Shown piece by piece: positions 45,495-56,504 of a stretch of 64,000 nt of DNA; positions within the stretch are counted from its first letter, which is position 1, and each line of letters begins with the position of its first letter. The notes under the pieces were generated by a model. The model ran no database searches, was not told the origin of the DNA, and saw only the letters and a list, made by a program, of their open reading frames with translations. This DNA comes from Hordeum vulgare subsp. vulgare (taxonomy: Eukaryota; Streptophyta; Magnoliopsida; Poales; Poaceae): positions 539,284,316 through 539,348,315 of the forward strand of contig NC_058519.1 of NCBI RefSeq assembly GCF_904849725.1, read 5' to 3'. The position numbers and the translations under genes were made by a program.

Positions 45495-47718
45495 TCACTT
45501 GAAAAAGAACTTCCATATCTCCCGGTCAGATAGCTCAGTCAAGAAGTGACCACCGAGAACACCTTCCTCATCCATCAAACTTTTAAGCTGCCTTGCACTG
45601 CCATTGGAACCAACCAAGTTCTTCTTTGAAGCCACATACAGGACTCCATAAGGTGGGCGTAGGCACTGCAAGCGTAACATGCACAGTTAAATACTTGGAA
45701 TAAGTAAATCGTATTGTGCTCCATCGGCTATACATGCACGAGGAAACATATGACACATGAGAAGGCGATGATGAGAGGAACTGACCTTAGTGATAAGGGC
45801 ATAGAGCTTCCTCAGAGAGTTCGCCGCATTAGGGATCTCAGAAATCAAAATTACATCGTACCCTCCATCTGCTGGGTCAGCCTCACTGGCCCTCTCCCAT
45901 GCACGGCTGCCAGAAAGCTTCCTGGATCGCCGGGAGTCCTGACCAACTATACTGCTTCCGTCATGGCTACTGCAGCCATCCATAAAATCATCCTCAGAAA
46001 AGCTAAGGTTTGTAGGTTGCGCAGGTGGATGCACAACTGAGAGAATTGTAGGGAGCTCATCCCACTCCCCGGCATAGAAATGGACAACGGGAGCTAACAG
46101 CTGTCGAGATGGTGTAACTGGGCTCTCTGATGGTCTGTTCTGCCTGTCCCGAGCCTGCTCAAGATTCGCAAGCACATTGGGCATTGTTCTGCATCTTATG
46201 GTTTCTGCATTTGTGTCTTGGAAGTGTACTATAGATGCACCCTGTAGTGGCATTTAAGCAAGAAATCAATACATTGGTACTTCAGTTGATATATGACAAA
46301 AAAGGTAAAAACATGCAGTTTCCAAAATACTCCCTCTGTTCCTAAATGTAAGACGTTTTAGCAGTTTAAATTAAACAGAGGTAGTAGAAGAGAACTGTAA
46401 ATTTATTATTAAGATAATAAATTTTAATAATTTAAATAAACACCATAAGCAGTGGAGAGATGAACAAACCTTCAAGCAAGCGAAAATCCCAGCCAGGCCA
46501 GATCCACATCCAAGCTGCATTAATTGTCAAAACAAATTAATGACTCATGAAAGCATTAGAAAAAAGGCTACATGCTGGGAGTCTAAAGGCAGAATTGTGA
46601 AGTCCTATATGAAAATATACGACTGCTTGTGCAGTAGGCATAGTCGACAACAAATTTAGCAGCTTCTTTGGGTACATACATATCAAGCTCCAAATAACTT
46701 TTCCCTAGAAATGTTGAAATAACCTAAGAACCTAACACTAGTCTTATGCAGGATTCCAGACTACATGACACACATTCTGCTTCTATGGAAGCAAAATCAG
46801 GACCATACACCTAGTACAAAAGCACAGAGCACCATTTAGACAAAATCTGTAGAATGGGAAATTACCCTAGAAATGTTGAAATAACCTAAGAACCTAACAC
46901 TAGTCTTATGCAGGATTCCAGACTACATGACACACATTCTGCCTCTATGGAAGCAAAATCAGGACCATACACCTAGTACGAAAGCACAGAGCACCATTTA
47001 GACAAAATCTGTAGAATGGGAAATTACCTCTAGGACTCGCTTGCCCCTGAAGCTTAGCTGCCCATCACGGATCTCATTTTTAATAATATTCACAAGAGTG
47101 ATGGAACTCTCCCAATATTTGAGACTCCCTGAAAAAAAAATGACGAATAAGTTTTCTATTTTAAATACATTCATAAAGAAAGAAATATTGCATATGTAGT
47201 GGCCAACTTACCATCATGCTTTGATGATGCTACTTCAGAAGGGGAAAAGGCTATCATATCTGCTACACTGACCTTCCCCTGAACCAAAAAAAGCCATGCA
47301 TTGAATTTAGAATCAATAATTTAAATGTTTGGCAATTACTAGCAGAATGACACATAATTTAGTGCCAGTGAAAATATTAGGAAATTTGCATGAGCTATTC
47401 ACCTTGAAAACATCAAGACCTTGGACATCGACCTTCTCTCCAGCATATTTGTAAGGATGAGCACTCTGAAAAGGATTGAAGACATACTCTATTTTACCAA
47501 TCAACAGTTCAAAAGACCCTCTGTAAAACACAAATCATATAGCCATTCAGGGTTTCATGTATGAATGATCAAACAAGTGGTATTACCTTTGAAGGGATTA
47601 GTTCAACAGCTGGTGATGGTAGATGCAGATCCCTCTCTGATATAATCGGCACACAACTAGTGGCCTTGCTTGGAAGCAAGCCAGGGAAACACTGAACAAG
47701 CAGCGATGGTGCCTTCAT
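45495..47718 (-). CDS. METTL18: Protein-histidine N-methyltransferase, METTL18/HPM1 type
   Basis: Seven coding exons on the minus strand with canonical GT-AG junctions: 47718-47587, 47465-47403, 47278-47212, 47128-47028, 46514-46470, 46241-45786, 45665-45495. Lengths sum to 1,035 nt, 344 residues plus TGA, without interruption. Marks of the family: Y/F-W-ESS (residues 92-96), SAM-binding motif I LELGCGSG (120-127), VHFQDTNAETIR (141-152), PVVHFYAGEWDEL (187-199), YDVILISE (264-271), and a C-terminus DREIWKFFFK. Yeast Hpm1 and human METTL18 methylate a histidine of ribosomal protein uL3 (RPL3); that this plant protein does so is inference. The insert at about 200-262 (Ser/Asp-rich) is less conserved-looking. 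The start at 47718 is chosen because MKAPSLLVQCFPGLLPSK leads into the conserved DLHLPSPAVEL. It is the only apparently functional host gene here. Confidence 0.92.
46330..46384. mobile_element. Short Stowaway-type MITE (55 bp) in a METTL18 intron
   Basis: CTCCCTCTG...CAGAGGTAG ends with TA on both sides (46328-46329, 46385-46386); interior TAAGACGTTTTAGCAGTTTAA is typical of Triticeae Stowaway elements. Shorter than usual, so an internally deleted copy. It lies in the intron between coding exons 5 and 6. Confidence 0.7.
46703..47026. repeat. 162-bp tandem duplication in a METTL18 intron
   Basis: 46703-46864 and 46865-47026 are almost identical (differences such as GCTTCT/GCCTCT and ACAAAA/ACGAAA). 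The unit begins one base inside the intron after exon 4 of the CDS, so the donor sequence GTAATTTCCC occurs twice. Confidence 0.93.
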
Positions 47719-48845
47719 TGCGCAACCCGTTAACTTCAGTAATTAATAAGGTTCTGTAGAGAAAATATTGAAATTAAGTTTTGCCTTGACAGAAGAACTG
47801 ATAGTTGGCTACATTAAAGCGAAAATCATGTGAAAAATGATAACTCTTTGTTTACAACAAAAGAGAAGCCCCATCCATCTTCTACTAACTAAAATGGATC
47901 GAGATCTTTGGGGCTCCAAATTATCCAAGGACCATCAAGTCCTACTCCCAAATGAGAATAGGAAACCAACAAAATGGAATTTTCTCTATTCTGCAACCAA
48001 GTATTCACACCTATCTTCAGAGATAAAATCCTAAAGGTTTGAAGTGTGTCACTTCCAAATCCATAGAAGTGGCCCCAGTGTGGACAGAACAGTGCATGCT
48101 TGTAGCAAAAATCTGGAAATTGACTTCCTGTGCAAATCTGCGAGCTTCATGAAACCCTAGTGTGGACCATGGCGGGACAAAAGAAGCCGCCCACAAGGAT
48201 GGACTGCAAGTACGAAATCAATAACAGCGACCCACGCTAGCTCCTCTGAGCCACTTCTTCGTCCAGAATTGAGATTTTGTACTACGGCACCAGAACTAAA
48301 TCTATCCAGATTCAGCTTCCGGGGACAGCAAGATTACCAGTACATGCTAGACCCCTGAACCGCAGACGCAACCTGCAGAAATGCTTTCGATAGCAAAACC
48401 CAAACTACAATTAGTTTATGGCTAAAACGCACATCAGAGAGGTCGTCATCCAAGAAGGGGGGCACAGAGCTCTCCAACATCCAAATCCCCGAAAGTGAAA
48501 CCCACTAAAGGCACCGACATCTCACCGAATTTCCGTCGGATCACGCCGCCGCGGGACGAACAACAGAGGAACAGCAACGGAATCCCCACGGGTCCTCTAC
48601 CAAATTGAACTAAGAGGAGCGACCGAAGGGGGGGCAGCGGGGATTACCTCCTCGACCGGAGCCAGAGCGGGGGCAAAATCCCAGTAACGGCAAGGCGCCT
48701 CTCCTCCGCCGCCGCTGAATCCGCGGTTTCTTCTCCAAGAATCGTCCCGGGGTTTTCCCACGGAGGCGCCTTCGATGGGTTCCGGGGTCGAAAAGTCAAA
48801 GCGCCACGTCTGGACTGGAGGAAGAAGAGCAGCTGCTCGGTCTGG
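47719..48845 (-). other. METTL18 5' untranslated region with a leader intron
   Basis: A non-coding exon from about 48845 to 48648 ends at GGAG|GTAATCC. The acceptor TTTTCTCTACAG (to 47754) leads to 47753, 35 nt before the ATG. The leader intron is about 894 bp. The transcription start is inferred from the TATA box. Confidence 0.6.
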
Positions 48846-48873
48846 CTAGGGAAGGAGGCGCGTGTGGGCTGGG

Positions 48874-48881
48874 TATATATA
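48874..48881 (-). promoter_or_regulatory. TATA box of METTL18
   Basis: TATATATA on the minus strand between CC and CCCAGCC; about 30 bp upstream of the presumed transcription start. Confidence 0.6.
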
Positions 48882-49268
48882 GGCGGAGACCGGCGGCCAG
48901 ATGGGGGAGAAACTTCGCCCCTGCTTCTGCCATGGCTGCTCGTGTACAGTCGTGGCGAGAGTAAAAGAACTAGTCAGTCCCCTCCCTTTCTCTTTCTCTC
49001 TCTCCGCGGCGGTGGCGTAATTACCGCGCTGCCCCTGGGAGTATGGTGGTGGACTGGTAGGGTACACCGTACACCGCGGCCGCGCCGTGCGGGTTCGGGG
49101 TGTGAAGCCCGAGGTTCGCTTTTGGAAAAGTGGTCGCCCTTTTTTCCTCTCCTGCCCGCATCTGGCAAAGCCGGCCGGCCACCGGCGCCTCTCGGGTCAA
49201 CTGCTGTGGCTCGCCTGTGATCGTACAGCATCTCATGCCTCCTTTCTTCACAGGATTCTAAAAATGTA
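48882..49268. other. GC-rich promoter-upstream region, no gene
   Basis: Open frames here on both strands overlap one another and follow from GC-rich composition. CT-rich tracts (48980-49005) are common in plant promoters. Nothing else seen. Confidence 0.55.
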
Positions 49269-49362
49269 TTTATCCGTCTCAAAATAAATTATCTTAAATT
49301 TAATATAATTTTGTACTAGAGCTAGTATAAAGTTGAAACGGTTATTTTAGGACAGAGAATGA
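49269..49362. mobile_element. Degenerate Stowaway-type MITE
   Basis: TCCGTCTCAAAATAA at the left, TTATTTTAGGACAGAGAAT at the right, and central TTTGTACTA-GAGC-TAGTATAAA: a long imperfect inverted repeat of the common CTCCCTCCGTCTCAAAATAA type. Its right end is about 19 bp from the Harbinger element. Confidence 0.65.
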
Positions 49363-49380
49363 AGGAAAAAACAGCAATAA

Positions 49381-51479
49381 TAGCAAATCCAACCGGACAA
49401 ACCCAAACGGACGGCGATTTTGTTCGTTTTTCGTCTGTTTGGATCGTCCGTCGACTTTATGTTCGTTCGCTTTATGATTTGGGTTGACACCACGTCCAAT
49501 GCGTGGACTCATATTTGTTTGCATGTCCGGTTAGCCGCCGTCGGTTTTCAACAAATACAAACATTTTGCATATTTTTTAAAAGCAAATGATATAACATAG
49601 TTTCACAACCAAAAATAAAATATAGCAAAGTTTTACAAGCCCAATAAAAAATAATTTGTCTACAAGATACACATATTGATTGCCAACATGATACCTAAGC
49701 GGTATAGCTAAGCTTACTCATCAAGGGCCGATAGATAGAGCTGCTCATATGCTCAACCAAATCATCTTGCAACTGAATATGAGTTTTCAAATCACGTATT
49801 TCATGATGAAATTGGATGAACTTTGCAAACGATGCCGCTTCTCCGCCATGCTGAGGCACCACATTATCATCGTGAAACTCAAACCCTTGATCGTGGAAAT
49901 GTTCCGGGTGCTCATCCTCTACGATCATATTGTGCATGATCAAACAAGCAGTCATCACTTCCCACAACTTCTTGATGCTCCAAGTTCTAGCAGGATACCG
50001 AACTATGCCTCATCGAGATTGCACAACACCAAAGGCATGCTCGACATCCTTCCTAGCACTCTCTTGCTCTTGGGAAAATCTTTTCCTCTTCTCTCCGACA
50101 GGGTTGGAGATTGTCTTCACACTAGTGGTCCACTGTGGATAGATTTCGTCAGCTAGATAGTATTCTTTGTTGTAGTTGTGACTGTTGATGTTAACATTGA
50201 CAGGCGGGTTGTTGCCTTCGGCAAGCCTTGCAAACCCCGGCGAACGTTGAAGCACGTTGATATCATTATGTGATCCGGCCATGCGAAAGAAAGAGTGTCA
50301 GATCCAGAGATCTTGAGAGGCCACGACCTCAAGTATGACAGTGCAAGCCTTGACGTGACCCTTATACTGGTCTTGCCAAGCGACAGGGCAGTTCTTCCAC
50401 TCCTAGTGCATGCAGTCTATGCTGCCAAGCATCCCTGGGAAGCCCCGACTAGCATTGGTCGTCAACAAGCAGGTTGTGTCTGCAACAGTCGGCTCTCTCA
50501 AGTACTCAGGACCAAAGACTGCAACCACAGCCTTGCAGAATCTGTACAACGACTCTAGGCACGTAGACTCACTCATACAGACGTACTCATCGATAAGATC
50601 ACCGGGTACTCCATAAGCAAGCATCCGGATGGCTGCAGTGCATTTCTGATAAGATGAGAAGCCAATCTTTCCAATGACATCCTCTTTGCACTCGAAGTAG
50701 TCATCGTATCCGACCACCCCCCTCGAATCTGGTTGAAAACAAGCCTAGTCATGCGGAAACGACGCCGGAATTTCTGATGTTTGAACAACGGGTTACTTGT
50801 GTCAAAGTAGTCCTTCCATAGAAGGAAGTGACCACTCTCTCGGTTGCGATTCAACGTCGGAACATGCCTTAGAATCGAGCCTCGGAACAACGACCACTGC
50901 CTGTTAAGGTGCTCATGGACCAACACGGCAAGCAACATCTCCTCATCGTCGGACGAGGAATCGTCAAAGTCGCACAGAACATTGTGGAAAAAGAACTCAT
51001 GGACGCAGTCCATTTTGTACCTTGAGGCAAACTGTCGAATAACTTGCGGGCGTGGACGACAAAGCTGACCAGCGACGGCGGATTAGGGTCAGGGAAGCTG
51101 TGGTGGCCCGGGCGGCGATGCGGCCGGCGGCGTGTGTAGGCGCTAGGGAGGTACGGTAGGAGGCGCCGGAACTGGGCGGCGCCACCGACGGGGTTGGGAG
51201 CGAGGTGAGGGCTAGCTGTCGGCGTTGTTGGTAGGGGTGGAGGACGACCAATGTGCCACCGACTGGCGGACCAGGGATGAAGGAAGAGGATGTCGTCCGC
51301 GTCCGCTTTGTGTCCGTGCCGATCCAAATCAGGCTCAAAATTGGGTCGAGAATTTGTCGGCAGGCGGACGAAAAGTGGACGCGTGTCCGTTTGGGTCGGC
51401 GCGTTGGGCCATATTTTCTGTCCGTGCGAACCCAAACGGACGGCGACGGACGAAATGGGTCACCCCGTTGGAGTTGCTC
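49381..51479 (-). mobile_element. PIF/Harbinger transposon
   Basis: 2,099 bp. Ends TAGCAAATCCAAC (left) and GAGCAACTCCAAC (right, inverted) match at 11 of 13 positions; target duplication TAA at 49378-49380 and 51480-51482, the three-base TWA target typical of the superfamily. Subterminal AACCCAAACGGACGGCGA is also inverted at both ends. Encodes one decayed transposase on minus. Confidence 0.9.
49695..51013 (-). pseudogene. PIF/Harbinger transposase (ALP1-like, plant transposon protein), decayed
   Basis: Minus-strand similarity runs LARD-side to C-terminus in order: FRRRFRMTRLVFNQI, then after a one-base frameshift near 50717 YDDYFECKEDVIGKIGFSSYQKCTAAIRMLAYG, LGSIDCMH (first catalytic Asp), a stop at 50404 replacing Trp, a stop near 50295, MAGSHNDINVLQRSP (second Asp), YYLADEIYPQW, RKDVEHAFGVVQ (catalytic Glu region), a stop near 50008, and MTACLIMHNMIVEDE. 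The DDE transposase is therefore inactive. The accessory Myb-like ORF of full PIF elements is not seen in the element. Confidence 0.88.
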
Positions 51480-51482
51480 TAA

Positions 51483-52687
51483 TTGGATAGAAATGCATGT
51501 GTAGAACAGAGGATGAGAAAAACATTGAAATTTTGCGGACTTGCATGTTTGGTTCCTAGGAATAGAATAGGATCCTGATATCCACCGGACGTCGGGTCGG
51601 GAAGAACATAGACCGAACGCCCTCATGATCACAAATTACGTCACGTCACCACACGCATGCACAAATGACGAAACTGATTATAAATATTTTTTCCTTTCGA
51701 AAAAGGCGTAAACCCCCATATTTTTGCATTGACATATACTTGCATTTGATTAATGCATGCTCCCATGTTTAACTAACTTTATTACTAACAAATCATCCAA
51801 GGTTAATAAATAAACCAGTAGAGCACGTGCATGGATATACATCAAATCATGCGTATCCGTTCTTAGGTATTTTCAATGTGTATTTAGAGCAAGTATAATA
51901 AGGGCTTGTAGACCGCTGACATAGCACTTTTGTATTTCCATTTACATTGTGGGTAAGGAAAAAAATGAATTTGTGAACTCTTTAGCAGTTGTTTTCTTCT
52001 TCACATGCACTTTTGCCATCGAAACAACCTCATCCTCTTGTATTTTGGTAGTGGCATGGTCTCCAATGAAGGTCAAGTATTCCTCTAGAAAATCGGTGCT
52101 TCAACTAGAATTGACTCTTGTATATATTTTTCTTAGCACCAAGCATGTGTGCTTAGGCCCTTTCGAGTGCTTCATTTTATACATGTGCTATGGTTGTCAA
52201 GTAGACAATTTTTTGTTGTTGTGGTAAGTAATTGAGAGGAGAGAGGGAAGTTTGATGACCCAAAAATAAATTAGGCTAAGCGTGAGTACCTAAATGAAAA
52301 CAAGTCTTCAACTAATTAAATGAATAAAGTTTGGAAACAAGAAGTCGAGCATCTATGCATTTGGGAGTTTAGCTGCTAAGTCCTTTCATGCACTTTACAT
52401 ATCATCTAAGCATGTATGCACTTGAAGAGGTCTTTGAGTAAGAGTTGGTGCTATAAAATTTCCATGTACAATGAGGATAAGAAAGAAAATACTTATTCAA
52501 TGAACTTTTTCTTATCATTTACTTTAATTGGTCACAAATATTTTCTCCTCCCTCGTGCAATTTTCCTACTAAAACAACGTCATCCTCTTGTATTTTGGAA
52601 GTGGCATGACCGCGTCAAGGCTTCCCCTAGAAATCGGTGTTTCAACTAGAATGGACTCTAGTCTTAGCGCCATACTACTAGAATGTC
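51483..52687. other. Unassigned region with a diverged direct repeat
   Basis: No convincing gene. 51935-52145 and 52450-52675 share CATCCTCTTGTATTTTGG, GTGGCATG, TCAACTAGAATGGACTC and similar blocks in the same order, so one is a diverged copy of the other. GAGCAAGTATAATAAGGGC at 51888 resembles the end of a grass MITE, but I found no matching opposite end. Confidence 0.5.
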
Positions 52688-54049
52688 TTAACTGTTGGAA
52701 TTATGCCCTAGAGGCAATGATAAATAAGTTATTATTATAATTCATGTATCAAGATAATCATTTATTATCCATGCTATAATTGTATTGAATGAAGACTTAC
52801 ATACATGTGTGGATACATAGACAAAACGTTGTCCCTAGCAAGCCTCTAATTGGCTAGCGAGTTGATCAAGGATAGTCAGGGTCTTCTGACTATGTACAAG
52901 GTGTTGTTGCTTGATAACTGGATCACATCATTAGGTGAATCATGTGATGGACTAGACCGAAACTAATAGACGTAGCATGTTGATCGTGTCATTTTGTTGC
53001 TACTGTTTTCTGCGTGTCAAGTATTTATTCCTGTGACCATGAGATCATATAACTCACTGACACCGGAGGAATGCTTTGTCTGTATCAAACGTCGCAACGT
53101 AACTGGGTGACTATAAAGATGCTCTACAGGTATTTCTGAAGGTGTCCGTTGAGTTAGTATGGATCAAGACTGGGATTTGTCACTCCGTGTGACGGAGAGG
53201 TATCTCGGGGCCCACTCGGTAATACAACATCACACACAAGCCTTGCAAGCAATGTGACTTAGTGTAAGTCACGGGATCTTGTATTACGGAATGAGTAAAG
53301 AGACTTGCCGGTAAACGAGATTGAAATAGGTATCTGGATACTGACGATAGAATCTCGGGCAAGTAACATACCGAAGGACAAAGGGAATGACATACGGGAT
53401 TATATGATCCTTGGCACTGAGGTTCAAACGATAAGATCTTCATAGAATATGTTGGATCCAATATGGACATCGAGGTCCCGCTATTGGATATTGATCGAGG
53501 AGTCCCTCATGTCATGTCTACATAGTTCTCGAACCCGCAGGGTCTGCACACTTAAGGTTCGACGTTGTTTTATGCGTATTTGAGTTATATGGTTGGTTAC
53601 CGAATGTTGTTCGGAGTCCCAGATGAGATCACGGACGTCACGAGGGTTTCCGGAATGTTCCGGAGATGAAGATTGATATATAGGATGACCTCATTTGATT
53701 ACCGGAAAGTTTTTGAAATTACAGGGAATTTACCGGGAGTGACGAATGGGTTCCGGATGTTCACCGGGGGGGGGGGGGGGGCAGCCCACCCCGGGGAAGC
53801 CCATAGGCCTTAGGGGTGCCGCACCAGCCCTTAGTGGACTGGTGGGCAAGCCCAAGAAGGCCCGTGCGCAGGATAAGAAAAAATCAAAGAGAAAAGAAAA
53901 AAATGAGGGGAAGTGGGAAGGAAGAGAAGGACTCCACCTTCCAATCCTAGTTGGACTAGGATTGGAGGAGGATTCCTCCTCCCCCCCCCTTCGGCCGACC
54001 CCCTTGGGGCTCCTTGAGCCTCAAGGCAAGGCCCCTCCCCTCCCTCCTC

Positions 54050-54056
54050 TATATAT
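54050..54056 (+). promoter_or_regulatory. Copia LTR TATA-like box
   Basis: TATATAT after CCCTCCTC, matching the box at 3303-3310 on the other strand. Confidence 0.5.
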
Positions 54057-54321
54057 TGAGGTATTAGGGCTGATTTGAGACAACTTTTCCACGGCAGCCC
54101 GACCACATACCTCCACGGTTTTTCCTCTAGATCGCGTTTCTGCGGAGCTCGGGCGGAGCCGTACTGAGATTAGATCACCACCAACCTCCGAAGCGCTGTC
54201 ATGCTGTCGGAGAACTCATCTACCTCTCTGTCTCTCTTGCTGGATCAAGAAGGCCGAGATCATCGTCAAGCTGTACATGTGCTGAACGCGGAGGTGCCGT
54301 CCGTTCGGCACTAGATCGGAG

Positions 54322-54381
54322 CGGATCGTGGGACGGATCGCGGGACGGTTCGTGGGACGGTTCGCGGGGCGGATCGAGGGA
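54322..54381 (+). repeat. 12-bp tandem repeat, five copies
   Basis: Units CGGATCGTGGGA, CGGATCGCGGGA, CGGTTCGTGGGA, CGGTTCGCGGGG, CGGATCGAGGGA in register. Confidence 0.9.
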
Positions 54382-54543
54382 CGTGAGGACATTCCACTAC
54401 ATCAACCACATTTATTAACGCTTCTGCTGTGCGATCTACAAGGGTACGTAGATCGGAAATCCCTTCTCATAGATGGACATCACCATGATAGGTCTTCGTG
54501 CGCGTAGGAAATTTTTTGTTTCCCATGCGACGTTCCCCAATAG

Positions 54544-54556
54544 TGGCATCATGAGC
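54544..54556 (+). other. Primer-binding site (initiator tRNA-Met type, degenerate)
   Basis: TGGCATCATGAGC just after the LTR; same place and type as 6222-6235. Confidence 0.55.
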
Positions 54557-55795
54557 TAGGTTCATGCGTAGATGTCATCTCGAGTAGAACACAAAAGTTT
54601 TTGTGGGCGGTGATGTGCGATTTGCTGCCCTCCTTAGTGTTTTCTTGATTCTGCGGTATTGTTGGATCGAAGCGACTCGGACCGACATTACTCGTACGCT
54701 TACGAGAGACTGGTTTCATCGCTACGAGCAACCCCGTTGCTCAAAGATGACTGGCGAGTGTCGGTTTCTCCAACTTTAGTTGAATCGGATTTGACCGAGG
54801 AGGTCCTTGGATGAGGTTAAATAGCAATTCATATATCTCCGTTTTGGTGTTTGTGTGAGTAAGATGCGATCCTACTACATACCCATGGTCACCACGTAAA
54901 ACATGCAACAACAATTAGAGAACGTCTAACTTGTTTTTGCAGGGTATGTTTGTGATATGATATGGCCGACGATGTGATGTGATATATTGGATGTATGAGA
55001 TGACCATGTTGCAATAGTTAATATCGACTTGCACGTCGATGGTACGACAACCGGCAGGAGCCATAGGGTTGTCTTTAAACTAATGTTTGTGCTTGCAGAT
55101 GCGTTTACTATATTGCTAGGATGTAGCTTTAGTAGTAATAGCATGAGTAGCAAGACAACCCCGATGGCGACACGTTGATGGAGATCATAGTGTGGCGCCG
55201 GTGACAAGAAGATCGTGCCGGTGCTTTGGTGATGGAGATCAAGAAGCACGTGATGATGGCCATATCATGTCACTTATGAATTGCATGTGATGTTAATCCG
55301 TTTATGCACCTTATTTTGCTTAGAACGACGGTAGCATTATGAGGTGATCTCTCACTAAAATTTCAAGAAGAAATTGTGTTCTCCCCGACTGTGCACCGTT
55401 GCTACAATTCGTCGTTTCGAGACACCACGCGATGATCGGGTGTGATAGACTCAATGTTCACATACAACGGGTGCAAAACAGTTGCACACGCGGAACACTC
55501 GGGTTAAGCTTGACGAGCCTAGCATGTGCAGACATGGCCTCAGAACACATGAGACCGAAAGGTCGATCATGAATCATATAGTTGATATGATTAGCATAGG
55601 GATGCTTACCACTGAAACTATCCTCAACTCACGTGATGATCGGACTTGAGCTAGTGGAATTGGATCATGAACCACTCAAATGACTAGAGAGATGTACTTT
55701 TTGAGTGGGAGTTTAGCAAGCAATTTGATTAAGTTAAACTCTAATTATCTTGAACATAGTCTAAGTCCACTTTGAATATATTTGTGTTGTAGATC
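54557..55795 (+). other. Leader of the second copia, no gene
   Basis: Untranslated leader equivalent to 6236-6897 plus 20810-21403 of the first copia. Confidence 0.85.
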
Positions 55796-56504
55796 ATGGC
55801 TCATGCGACAGTCACCCTGAATTTTAATACATTCCTAGAGAAAGCTAAGTTGAAAGATGATGAAGCAACTTTGTAGACTGGGCTCGTAATCTTAAGTTGC
55901 TCCTGCAAGCTGGGAAGAAGGATTATGTCCTTAATGCTGCGCTAGGAGATGAACCACCCGCTACGGCTGACCAAGATGTTAAGAACGCTTGGTTAACACG
56001 TAAGGAGGACTACTCAGTAGTTCAATGTGCAGTCTTGTATGGCTTAGAGCCGGGACTTCAACGTCGCTTTGAGCTTCATGGAGCATATGAGATGTTCCAA
56101 GAGTTGAAGTTTATCTTTCAGAAGAACGCCCGGATCGAGAGGTATGAGACCTCCGATAAATTCTATGCTTGCAAGATGGAGGAGAATTCATCTGTCAGTG
56201 AACATGTGCTAAAAATGTCTAGGTACTCAAACCGTCTAGCTGAGCTGGGGATTGAACTCCCGCAAGAGGATATCACTGATAGAATTCTTCAATCACTGCC
56301 GCCAACCTATAAGGGCTTTGTGTTGAACTACAACATGCAAAGGATGAACAAGTCACCCGGCGAGTTGTTCGCGATGCTGAAAGTCGCAGAGTCGGAACTC
56401 CGTAAAGAGCATCAAGTGTTGATGGTGAATAAGACCACTAGTTTCAAGAGAAACGACAAAGGAAAGAAGGGTAGTTCGAAGAGAGCGGCAAGCCTGTTGC
56501 CAAT
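55796..56504 (+). pseudogene. Gag of the second copia, frameshifted and interrupted
   Basis: ATG at 55796 (TLNFNTFLEKAKLKDD) reaches a TAG after about 27 codons because one base is missing in GATGATGAAGC relative to the first copia. The following frame carries the UBN2-type gag core (LEPGLQRRFELHGAYEMFQELK, LPPTYKGFVLNYNMQ) to KRAASLLP. The zinc knuckle is not reached, because a gypsy LTR starts at 56505; CCAAT (56500-56504) is the left target copy. Confidence 0.9.

Larger units (their letters stand above)
52693..54542 (+). repeat. 5' LTR of the second copia (1,850 bp)
   Basis: TGTTGGAATTATGCCCTAG...GTTCCCCAATA. TATA-like box at 54050-54056, a run of 16 G (53766-53781) and the 12-bp repeat 54322-54381. 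Confidence 0.92.
52693..56504 (+). mobile_element. Second copia retrotransposon (Angela/WIS type), 5' part
   Basis: 5' LTR 52693-54542, primer-binding site, leader and gag until the gypsy insertion at 56505. The left flank TTAAC (52688-52692) is the expected target copy; the right one is outside the window. Its LTR is the closest match in the window to the minus-strand LTR fragments at 2886-5506. Confidence 0.9.

Noticed and set aside
48974..49287. Several short frames upstream of METTL18
   Set aside because: GC-rich promoter sequence; frames overlap on both strands and match nothing.
51013..51435. Arg/Pro-rich frame upstream of the Harbinger transposase as an accessory Myb-like protein
   Set aside because: No Trp-spaced SANT/Myb pattern; GC-rich untranslated part of the transposon.
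53746..54106. Frames on both strands in the copia LTR with poly-Gly
   Set aside because: Produced by a 16-G run and the GC-rich LTR promoter region.
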